NCBI GenBank assembly: GCA_034422835.1
Contig: DAOUJJ010000005.1
Span: forward strand, 62,001 to 126,000
DNA: 64,000 bases
Origin: VXMO01 sp034422835
GTDB lineage: Bacteria; Chloroflexota; Dehalococcoidia; UBA6926
Reading direction: 5' to 3'
Below, in pieces: positions 1 through 6,387 of the stretch. Made by a program: the position numbers and the translations under genes. Positions within the stretch are counted from its first letter, which is position 1. The number at the start of each line of letters is the position of its first letter. Below the pieces are notes generated by a model. It saw nothing but the letters and a program-made list of their open reading frames with translations. It was not told the origin of the DNA and did not search any database.

Positions 1-360
1 GACTACGCGGCCTCAGCAAACGATGAAATGCTCGTCATCGTGCAGATCGAGACGATGGAGGCGCTTGTAAATCGGGACGCAATCATCGGCGTGCCCGGGA
101 TCGACGTCGTGTTCTTCGGGGCAACCGACCTTTCGTCGTCGATGGGGATTCCCGGGCAGACGCGCGACGAACGCGTGGTGAACGCGATTGCGGATGCGGG
201 CAAGGCCGTGACCGACGCGGGCCTTGTGGCCGGAACGATTGTCGGCTCACCGGAACAGGCGCTGGAGTGGCAGGGCCGGGGTTTCCGCTATATCGCGACA
301 AATTTCGGAGGATTGGCGGGGCGCGCAGCGCAGTCGTTCGTTGAGGGGGCTAAGGGGTGA
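1..360 (+). CDS. HpcH/HpaI-family aldolase, C-terminal part (truncated by window edge)
   Basis: The reading frame is open from base 1, so the start lies upstream and only about 119 C-terminal residues are seen. The segment VQIET...VPGIDVVFFGATDLSSSMG, with PGQ following, matches the HpcH/HpaI aldolase and citrate-lyase beta fold; the Glu of QIET and the Asp of the ATDL segment are the expected metal ligands. Members cleave or form 2-oxo-acid aldols such as 4-hydroxy-2-oxovalerate-type substrates; the substrate here cannot be told. The stop TGA overlaps the GTG start of the next VOC gene (GTGA), so the two are probably translationally coupled. Confidence 0.85.
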   Translation, partial: DYAASANDEMLVIVQIETMEALVNRDAIIGVPGIDVVFFGATDLSSSMGIPGQTRDERVVNAIADAGKAVTDAGLVAGTIVGSPEQALEWQGRGFRYIATNFGGLAGRAAQSFVEGAKG

Positions 361-722
361 TCCAGGACATCATCGGGGTGAATATCTTTACGACGTGCCT
401 GCAGGAGATGGCTGCGTTCTACCGGGATGTGGTCGGGTTGAAGCAGCATTCCGATCACGGCGACCTGATCACCTTCGACGTGCGGCCGGGGCTGCGGCTG
501 AATATCGGCAAACACAGCCAGATATGGGCGGAGGAGGCTTTGGACCCGTTTCGCATGATGATCAATCTGGGAGTTGACGATATCCATGCCGTCCACGCGC
601 GAATGGTCGATAATGGGGCGGAGTTCATCCGTCCGCCCGAGCAGGAGGCGTGGGGCGGCTGGATCGCGACGTTCAAGGACCCGGACGGGAATACGCTGCA
701 ACTGATGGAACAGCCTGGCTAG
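357..722 (+). CDS. VOC superfamily (glyoxalase-like) protein, single domain
   Basis: A 121-residue protein covering one complete VOC module (paired beta-alpha-beta-beta-beta units). It opens with IIGVNIFTTCLQEMAAFYRD and ends with the usual FKDPDGNTLQLMEQ strand, whose Glu is the normal C-terminal metal ligand. The first-strand His ligand is not obvious (Asn/Phe there), so it may be a binding protein rather than a classical metalloenzyme. It starts with GTG inside the stop of the aldolase gene, and the PCD gene follows by 11 bases, so the three look like one operon. Substrate unknown. Confidence 0.85.
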   Translation: MIQDIIGVNIFTTCLQEMAAFYRDVVGLKQHSDHGDLITFDVRPGLRLNIGKHSQIWAEEALDPFRMMINLGVDDIHAVHARMVDNGAEFIRPPEQEAWGGWIATFKDPDGNTLQLMEQPG

Positions 723-733
723 GAGCGTTTGAC

Positions 734-1090
734 ATGGCACAAGCCGTTGAGTTGACAGGCCAGAAATGCGTGGCGTGCCGCGTGGATTCGCCGCGTGTGA
801 CGGAGGAGCAGATCGCATTGTTCAAGCTGCAGGTGCCCGAGTGGGAACTGCTGGATGACGGCGGCATCCTCAAGCTGCGTCGGGTGTACCGATTCAAGGA
901 CTTCGTCGGAGCGCTCGCGTTTACGAATCGCATCGGCGAGATTGCGGAGGATGAGGGGCATCACCCGCTGTTGTCCACGGAATGGGGCAGGGCGACGGTC
1001 TGGTGGTGGACGCACAAGATCAAGGGGCTGCACGTCAACGATTTCATCATGGCGGCAAAGACGGACAGGCTATTTGAAGCCGGAGAGTAG
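734..1090 (+). CDS. pterin-4a-carbinolamine dehydratase (PCD/DCoH family)
   Basis: A 118-residue protein of normal family length. The open frame continues further upstream, but ATG 734 has AGGAG at 721-725, overlapping the stop of the VOC gene, and gives the expected N-terminus. The family signature is clear: EDEGHHPLLSTEWGRATVWW, then THKIKGLHVNDFIMAAKTD, with the paired His of HHP and a third His expected at the dehydratase site. The family dehydrates 4a-hydroxytetrahydropterin to recycle pterin cofactor. No aromatic amino-acid hydroxylase is in the window, so the partner is unknown; bacterial homologues also act in molybdopterin and other roles. Confidence 0.9.
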   Translation: MAQAVELTGQKCVACRVDSPRVTEEQIALFKLQVPEWELLDDGGILKLRRVYRFKDFVGALAFTNRIGEIAEDEGHHPLLSTEWGRATVWWWTHKIKGLHVNDFIMAAKTDRLFEAGE

Positions 1091-1110
1091 GCGGCGTAAT
1101 TGAGGCTTTA

Positions 1111-1173
1111 GATTCTTCGACTCCGCTGCGCTACGCTCAGAATGACACACGGCGCTGAGCTACGCTCGGAATG
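1111..1173. repeat. dispersed repeat family C (CTCCGCTGCGCT type), tandem partial copy
   Basis: The intergenic space before ilvD holds a copy of a repeat that pairs a GATTCTTCGACTCCGCTGCG start with a GCTCAGAATGAC end, followed by a second, shorter copy (GCTGAGCTACGCTCGGAATGA). Reverse-complement copies occur near 6287, 6356 and 29164. It probably lies in the ilvD leader. Confidence 0.75.
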
Positions 1174-1209
1174 AAATGGGTGGGGCAGAATGACATGGGG
1201 GAATAGAGA

Positions 1210-2889
1210 ATGACACAGAATCCTGCGCCAAAGCCGAATTCATGGCAAGTGACGGATGGGGTGGAGCGCGCGCCGCATCGTTCCATGTTCTATGCGATGG
1301 GCTTCACGCCGGAGGACCTGCGCAAGCCGCTCATCGGTGTTGCCAGCACGGCCAACGAGGTAACGCCATGCAACCTCAACCTTGGTCGTCTGGCCGAGTA
1401 TGTGAAACAGGGGATACGCGCAGGAGGCGGAACGCCAATCGAGTTTACGGCCATCGCGGTGTCGGACGCCATCGCCATGGGGCACGAGGGCATGAAGGCA
1501 TCGCTGGTCAGCCGTGATGTCATCGCCGATTCCTTTGAGCTTGTCGCGATGGCGGAGGCGCTGGACGGCATGGTGACGCTGGCGGGATGCGACAAGTCGT
1601 TGCCCGGCTCCGTCATGGCGATGGCGCGTACCAATATCCCCTCTATTTTCCTTTACGGCGGCACGATTCTGCCCGGCAACTACGAGGGACAGGACGTGAC
1701 GATTGTTGATGTCTTTGAGGCCGTGGGCGCATACGCGGCAGGCACGATTCCCCTTGAGGCCGTGACGGCCCTTGAGGAGTGCGCGTGCCCCGGCGAGGGT
1801 TCCTGCGGCGGCCTGTTCACGGCCAACACCATGGCGTCCGTGTTCGAGGCGATGGGTGTGTGCCTACCCGGTTCGGCGTCGGTGCCTGCGGTGTCTGCGC
1901 GACGTGAGCAGCTTGCGTTCCGCAGCGGCGAGCAGGTTGTGGACATGGTTCGGGAGAACCGCCGCCCGCGCGACATCATCACGCGGGAATCGCTTGAAAA
2001 CGGCATCACTGCGGCGATGGCGATGGGCGGGTCGACGAACGTCGTGCTGCACCTGCTGGCCATCGCGCATGAGGCGGGCGTTGATCTTGATATCGAGGAC
2101 TTCGGTGAGATCAGCGACAAGACGCCCTACATCACGGACATGAAGCCGGGTGGGCGGTATGTCATGTCCGACCTGGACAAGGCGGGCGGCGTGCCGGTCG
2201 TACTCAAGCGGCTGCTTGACGCGGGCTATCTCCACGGCGACTGCCTAACGGTGACGGGCAAGACACTGGGCGAGACGCTTGAGCCGGTGAAGCCCGGCGG
2301 CGGTTCGGGCATCCTCCATGAGCCGTCTGAACCTCTCGGGCCGACGGGCGGCATCGCGATTCTCAAGGGCAATCTCGCGCCGGAGGGTGCAGTTATCAAG
2401 ATTGCAGGAACGCCGATCCGGCATCACCGCGGCCCTGCGCGTGTGTTTGACCGCGAAGAAGACGCCTTCGATGCCGTGCAGGCGCGTGAGATTGTTGAGG
2501 GCGATGTTGTCGTGATCCGCTACGAAGGGCCACAGGGCGGGCCGGGAATGCGTGAGATGCTTGCGGTGACAGCGGCCATCACAGGGCAGGGGCTGGGTGA
2601 GAAGGTCGCGCTGCTCACGGACGGCCGATTCTCCGGCGGCACGCACGGGCTGGCCGTGGGACACGTTGCGCCGGAGGCCATGACCGGCGGCCCTATGGGA
2701 CTGCTTGAGGACGGCGACATCATCGTGCTGGACGTGGAGAGCCGCGAGATCAACGTTGAGCTCTCAAAAAGCGAGTGGGCTGATCGACGGGCGCGGTGGC
2801 AAGCGCCGCCGCCCAAGCACTCGACAGGCGCGCTGGCCAAGTACGCGCGGCTGGTATCGTCGGCGTCACGGGGCGCCGTGACGTACTAG
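1210..2889 (+). CDS. ilvD: dihydroxy-acid dehydratase
   Basis: A 559-residue IlvD/Edd protein of the usual length. It dehydrates 2,3-dihydroxy-3-methylbutanoate (and the methylpentanoate homologue) to the 2-oxo acid, the third step of valine and isoleucine synthesis, in the cytoplasm. Iron-sulfur Cys candidates are Cys54 in VTPCNLNL, the Cys of LAGCDKSLPGS and that of GEGSCGGLFTANTM, all family hallmarks; DGRFSGGTHGLAVGH near the C-terminus is also conserved. ATG 1210 has a weak GAGA upstream. No other ilv genes are nearby. The amidase follows by 13 bases. Confidence 0.97.
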   Translation: MTQNPAPKPNSWQVTDGVERAPHRSMFYAMGFTPEDLRKPLIGVASTANEVTPCNLNLGRLAEYVKQGIRAGGGTPIEFTAIAVSDAIAMGHEGMKASLVSRDVIADSFELVAMAEALDGMVTLAGCDKSLPGSVMAMARTNIPSIFLYGGTILPGNYEGQDVTIVDVFEAVGAYAAGTIPLEAVTALEECACPGEGSCGGLFTANTMASVFEAMGVCLPGSASVPAVSARREQLAFRSGEQVVDMVRENRRPRDIITRESLENGITAAMAMGGSTNVVLHLLAIAHEAGVDLDIEDFGEISDKTPYITDMKPGGRYVMSDLDKAGGVPVVLKRLLDAGYLHGDCLTVTGKTLGETLEPVKPGGGSGILHEPSEPLGPTGGIAILKGNLAPEGAVIKIAGTPIRHHRGPARVFDREEDAFDAVQAREIVEGDVVVIRYEGPQGGPGMREMLAVTAAITGQGLGEKVALLTDGRFSGGTHGLAVGHVAPEAMTGGPMGLLEDGDIIVLDVESREINVELSKSEWADRRARWQAPPPKHSTGALAKYARLVSSASRGAVTY

Positions 2890-2902
2890 GAGAGCGATTT
2901 CA

Positions 2903-4390
2903 ATGAGTGCCGATGCCCAAACCGCCGTTGGGTTCGATGTGATAGAGGCAACGATTGCCGACATTCACGACGCGCTGGCTAGCGGTGATGTCACCTGCCG
3001 GGAACTGGTCAAGACCTATATCCAGCGCATCAGCACGTATGACAAGTCCGGCCCGGCGTTCAATTCCATCATTTCCATCAACCCGGACGCGCTGAGATTG
3101 GCGGAGGCGATCGACGCACAGAATCTGCCCCGCAGCCAATGGGGCGCGCTGCACGGTATCCCCGTCATCATCAAGGACTTGATGCACACGGCAGACCGCA
3201 TGCCGACAACGGGCGGCAATCTCGCGCTCAACGGGATGATGACGCCGGATGACGCAACCATCGTTGCGCGAATGCGTGAGCAGGGTGCCATCATCCTGGC
3301 GAAGGCGAATCTTGATGAGATGGCGCGGGGAATCAACGGCGCGAGCGGCCTGGGCGGCCAGACGCGCAATGCGTATGACACCAGCGTGAATCCGTCGGGA
3401 TCGAGCGCCGGTTCCGGTGTCAGCATCGCCGCCAACTTCGGCGTGGTCGGCATCGGCACTGATACTTGAGGCTCCATCAGGAACCCATCGGCGTATGGGT
3501 CACTTGTCGGTCTGCGGCCAACGTACGGGCTGAACAGCAACGCGGGAATAATCCCTGACGCGCCCACATCCGACACGGTCGGGCCGATGACACGCACTGT
3601 GCGGGATGCCGCCATTGCCCTTGGGGTGATTGCGGGCCCTGATCCCAAAGACCCGGTTACAGCCAATGCAGAAGGCCGTGTTCCCGCGTCCTACACGGAA
3701 GGGCTGAGGTCTGAGAGTCTACAAGGCGCTCGTCTTGGCGTGATCCGCGCATTCTTCGGGACGGGACCGGAGGCCGACAAGGTCACGGCGGTGATGAATG
3801 CCGCCATAGCCGACCTGGAACGTCTTGGCGCGACGGTAATAGATCCTGTTGAGGTCCTGCATGCCGAGACCATCCTCTCGCAAGGGAGCACGACGTGGGG
3901 ACGGTGGAACTATGAGAACGGCGACGCCCTCGATGAGTATTTGAAGAATCTGGGCGATCTCGCCCCCGTTACGTATGAAGAGCTGCGGGACATCGGCTCG
4001 GGCGCGCCCCTCATCCTGCCGTACGGGGCCACGGGAGGGACGAACTCGCCGGAGTCCTTGAAGGCGCTCCAGGAGAGCACGGAATACACGCAAGCGGCGG
4101 TCCAGTCCGCCATGTCAGAGCACAACCTGGATGCGCTGGTATACCCGACGCTCAGTATGCCGCCTGCCCCGATTGGTCGACGCCAGGAAGGGAGCAACTG
4201 CCATCTCTCTGCGTGGAGCGGCTATCCCGCCATCACCGTTCCGGCCGGGTATACCGTGGACGGTCACCCCGTTGGCCTGGAGATAATCTCCACCCCTTGG
4301 ACAGAGGCGGCACTTCTCAACTACGCCTATGCCTTTGAGCATGGTACACGCCATCGCAGAACGCCATCGTTGGCTCCCGCGCTGGCATAA
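2903..4390 (+). pseudogene. amidase (amidase-signature family) with in-frame TGA at codon 189
   Basis: The frame is continuous from ATG 2903 (AGGAG at 2889-2893) to TAA 4388, 495 residues if the TGA at 3467-3469 is read through. Both sides match one amidase: Lys91 of IIKDLMHT, the GSSAGSG Ser-rich motif with Ser167, then GTDT-[TGA]-GSIRNPS with nucleophile Ser191 and VGLRPTYGL. The stop falls where relatives have Gly or Cys. No frame change occurs, and the downstream half keeps good coding quality, so this is a recent nonsense change, a base-call error or recoding. A 6-bp hairpin lies at 3483-3500. If truncated, the 188-residue product lacks the nucleophile and is inactive. Confidence 0.85.
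3483..3500 (+). other. hairpin 14 nt downstream of the amidase TGA (SECIS-like geometry, unproven)
   Basis: ACCCAT (3483-3488) pairs perfectly with ATGGGT (3495-3500) around the loop CGGCGT. The loop starts 19 bases after the TGA and has G in its second position, which falls within the loose spacing and loop rules proposed for bacterial SECIS elements. It is equally explained as chance within codons for NPSAYGS, so confidence that it is functional is low. Confidence 0.25.
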
Positions 4391-4405
4391 GGGATAGCCG
4401 GAGAG

Positions 4406-4837
4406 CTAACCTGCCAGGGCTGTCCGCGCGACAGGCGGCACACGGTTCGACGTGTAACTGCAGCCCTGATCGGCCAAGGTCAGAGCGTCAAGTACGCAGA
4501 CTTGCCGGTAGACGCGTGTGGGATCGTCGGGAAGAGGTCCGCCATAGCGCACGACCCACACGAGGGAATCATCTGGTACGTTCACGGTTATGAGGAGGAG
4601 GTAGGAAAGTTCTTCTCGGGTCATCTTCTTGACCGAGATGGTAGACGACGGCACGCGGTCGGCTCGCTGAATGGCAATTTGGGCAATTTGTTCCGGAGTC
4701 GCCGGTTGGAGGCCGGTCAATTCCTCTGCGTTCAACGCGTCCTCAACGTCAACCTCAATCCACTCATCAGAGCACGCCACACAAGGGAGCCCGGTCGCAA
4801 TGATGAGCACCGCAGCAAAGGCACGCCGGAACATCAT
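4406..4837 (-). CDS. small secreted protein of unknown function
   Basis: A 143-residue protein, convergent with the amidase (15 bases apart). The N-terminus (MMFRRAFAAVLIIATGLPCVAC) has basic residues followed by a hydrophobic stretch and looks like a signal peptide; Cys22 could be lipidated, but CVAC is a poor lipobox. The mature part is acidic with no domain I recognise. Four Cys residues lie in the mature region, at least two near the C-terminus (QVCVLDA, QGCSYT), possibly a disulfide. Function unknown. Confidence 0.65.
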   Translation of the reverse strand: MMFRRAFAAVLIIATGLPCVACSDEWIEVDVEDALNAEELTGLQPATPEQIAQIAIQRADRVPSSTISVKKMTREELSYLLLITVNVPDDSLVWVVRYGGPLPDDPTRVYRQVCVLDALTLADQGCSYTSNRVPPVARTALAG

Positions 4838-4846
4838 GCTAGAACG

Positions 4847-5335
4847 TTACATGATTTGGACGCGGACTTCCGTGATGAGGTCTGCCTCTGGCGTTTCGGA
4901 CGGGTCTGAGAGATAGACCTCCATCGGCGGCGCGGCAGGCTGGATCTCCTGCTGGGCAAGCCACGTGAAGAGCAGGCCGTATGACGCGGGAATGCCGTCA
5001 TACGGTCCCTTGTGGAGAACGCTCGCGTAGCGGCCCGCGGGGACGTCGATGACGCCGATGCCGTCCGCGTTCCTGTCCTGTTCAGGGGTTGACGGCGCGA
5101 TGGGCGCCCACGCGTCCCAATCGAGTTGGTCGGGCGGGGTGGTGGAAGGGTCGTCCTTATAGGTGCCGCCGGGCGGCGCGACAATCTCCGCGCCCACGGA
5201 CTCTATCCATTCGAGGAGGCGCTGTATCGCCTCCGGATACTGCTCATACGGGCCGCGCATGTTGATGTAGGCGATGCGCTGCTCCGGCAGCTCCCTGATG
5301 CTCGGCTCTCCGATTGGCCTGTCTGCTGTCGTCAC
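4847..5335 (-). CDS. GyrI-like / AraC effector-binding-domain protein
   Basis: A 162-residue protein with the whole GyrI-like small-molecule-binding fold: RIAYINMRGPYEQYPEAIQRLLEWIES near the start and GIGVIDVPAGRYASVLHKGPYDGIPASYGLLFTWLAQQ in the second repeat, then an acidic PMEVYLSDPSETPEADLITEV end. The family binds hydrophobic or cationic small molecules as part of transcription factors or alone; this copy has no DNA-binding domain. Start GTG 5335 has a GGGAGGGAG ribosome binding site. It ends 9 bases upstream of the secreted-protein gene on the same strand, so they may be co-transcribed. Confidence 0.88.
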   Translation of the reverse strand: MTTADRPIGEPSIRELPEQRIAYINMRGPYEQYPEAIQRLLEWIESVGAEIVAPPGGTYKDDPSTTPPDQLDWDAWAPIAPSTPEQDRNADGIGVIDVPAGRYASVLHKGPYDGIPASYGLLFTWLAQQEIQPAAPPMEVYLSDPSETPEADLITEVRVQIM

Positions 5336-5418
5336 CGTCTCTCCCTCCCCGTGCCCGTGTCATAGTTCGGACCTCTCCGTCCATGCGTCAATTCTACGGC
5401 CTGACGTACACTGAGCGC

Positions 5419-5751
5419 ATGACCATAAGCCAGAATCCGGAGCGCGTTCCGGGAATCACGATCCTGCGGCTGGAGCCGGACGGCATCCACGCGGTGTGGG
5501 AGGACGGGCACGGCAGCCACTATCCGTATCGGTTCCTGCGCGGCAACTGCCCGTGCGCCATGTGCGTGCTGGAGGGCACGAATCAGCGCGTCGTGTTCGA
5601 GGACGACGTGCCCGAGGACGTGATCGCGCTGGACTGGATGCAGGTGGGGCGATACGCGGTGCAGTTCCTATGGTCGGACGCCCACGAAACCGGCATCTTC
5701 ACCTTCCAATACCTCCGCCACCTGGACACGGTGCTGCGAGGAACGGGGTAG
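5419..5751 (+). CDS. DUF971 (gamma-butyrobetaine hydroxylase-like N-terminal) domain protein
   Basis: A 110-residue stand-alone DUF971 domain: GITILRLEPDGIHAVWEDGHGSHYPYRFLRGNCPCAMC, with the CPCAMC cluster expected to bind a metal, then the conserved end with YAVQFLWSDAHETGIFTFQYLR. Such proteins are often linked to iron-sulfur metabolism or to Fe(II)/2-oxoglutarate hydroxylases; no partner is adjacent. Frames extend upstream to 5314, but ATG 5419 gives the family N-terminus; ATG 5383 is a possible alternative. A 636-base non-coding stretch follows. Confidence 0.88.
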   Translation: MTISQNPERVPGITILRLEPDGIHAVWEDGHGSHYPYRFLRGNCPCAMCVLEGTNQRVVFEDDVPEDVIALDWMQVGRYAVQFLWSDAHETGIFTFQYLRHLDTVLRGTG

Positions 5752-6250
5752 AGGATTTCGTCCTTGGTTGGTGGTGGGGTTCTCCTTTCGGGTTGGGGGT
5801 CTTGGGGGTTCTTGGTGGGGCGCATCGGTGCCTGGCCTTCGGTCGGTTGTGGGACGTTCGGTTCGGCGCAGTAGGAGCTTTGTTCCATCGCGTCGGCCAC
5901 CGTTTAGGCCGCGCTTTGGTCTCCGGATGTTCGTGCAAGTCTGCAAATCTTGCGCCGGACGACACTCGCTGCGCCGCAACTGCCGCCCGTCCGAGTTTGG
6001 CTCCCGTCAGCCCACCGTCACTGATCACCCGTGGCCACGAGTGACCTGTCGTGGTTTCCTGGCCGGGAAACCGAAGGTTTTTGGCACCGATGCGCCCCAT
6101 GTGGGGAGCGCCCTCCTTTTTGCGCTCCCGGGGACAACAGGTGACGGCTCAACTGCTAGCTGTCGCGCCGCCGTGGGAGGACCTGTTGTGGGGGACTTTA
6201 GGACAGGTGTGCGCGGAGGTGCAAATTGTGGTGTCACATGGGGGGTCTGG

Positions 6251-6273
6251 ATTCCCGTGTCAAGCACGGGAAT
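6251..6273. repeat. palindromic repeat, family A' (ATTCCC-N11-GGGAAT)
   Basis: ATTCCCGTG and CACGGGAAT form a perfect 9-bp stem around TCAAG. The same 23-base core with the same flanks (CTGG before, GACGG after) recurs at 18033-18055. A shorter-loop version is family A at 16187, 25214 and 50346. Confidence 0.8.
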
Positions 6274-6286
6274 GACGGTAACGTCT

Positions 6287-6323
6287 GTCATTCTGAGCGG
6301 AGCGCAGCGGAGTCGAAGAATCT
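6287..6323. repeat. dispersed repeat family C
   Basis: A GTCATTCTGAGCGGAGCGCA start and a GGAGTCGAAGAATCT end: the reverse complement of the 1111 copy and near-identical to the 29164 copy. Confidence 0.75.
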
Positions 6324-6355
6324 AAAGACGTATTTGACCAAGCAGGCGAGATTTT

Positions 6356-6384
6356 AGATTCCTCGGCTGCGCTCGGAATGACGG
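6356..6384. repeat. dispersed repeat family C, short variant
   Basis: AGATTCCTCGGCTGCGCTCG followed by GAATGACGG, the short form of family C, ending just before the stop of the CoA-transferase gene. Confidence 0.65.
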
Positions 6385-6387
6385 TCT

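Larger units (their letters stand above)
5752..6387. other. non-coding convergent intergenic region with G-rich tract and repeats
   Basis: No credible gene is seen; the open frames here (for instance 5768-6325) give low-complexity Arg/Gly/Ser translations resembling no protein. The first 150 bases are strongly G/T-rich on the + strand with a near-canonical G-quadruplex pattern at 5790-5820 (tracts of 3, 5, 5 and 4 G). The second half contains palindromic repeats at 6251-6273, 6287-6323 and 6356-6384. It separates two convergent genes. I saw no signature of RNase P RNA, tmRNA or SRP RNA. Confidence 0.6.

Noticed and set aside
3460..3475. Reassigned genetic code with TGA read as glycine
   Set aside because: Many genes here end in TGA, so TGA is a functional stop; only one gene has an internal TGA.
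5768..6325. 185-residue open frame in the large intergenic region
   Set aside because: The translation is low-complexity Arg/Ser/Gly and includes repeat sequence; no start signal.
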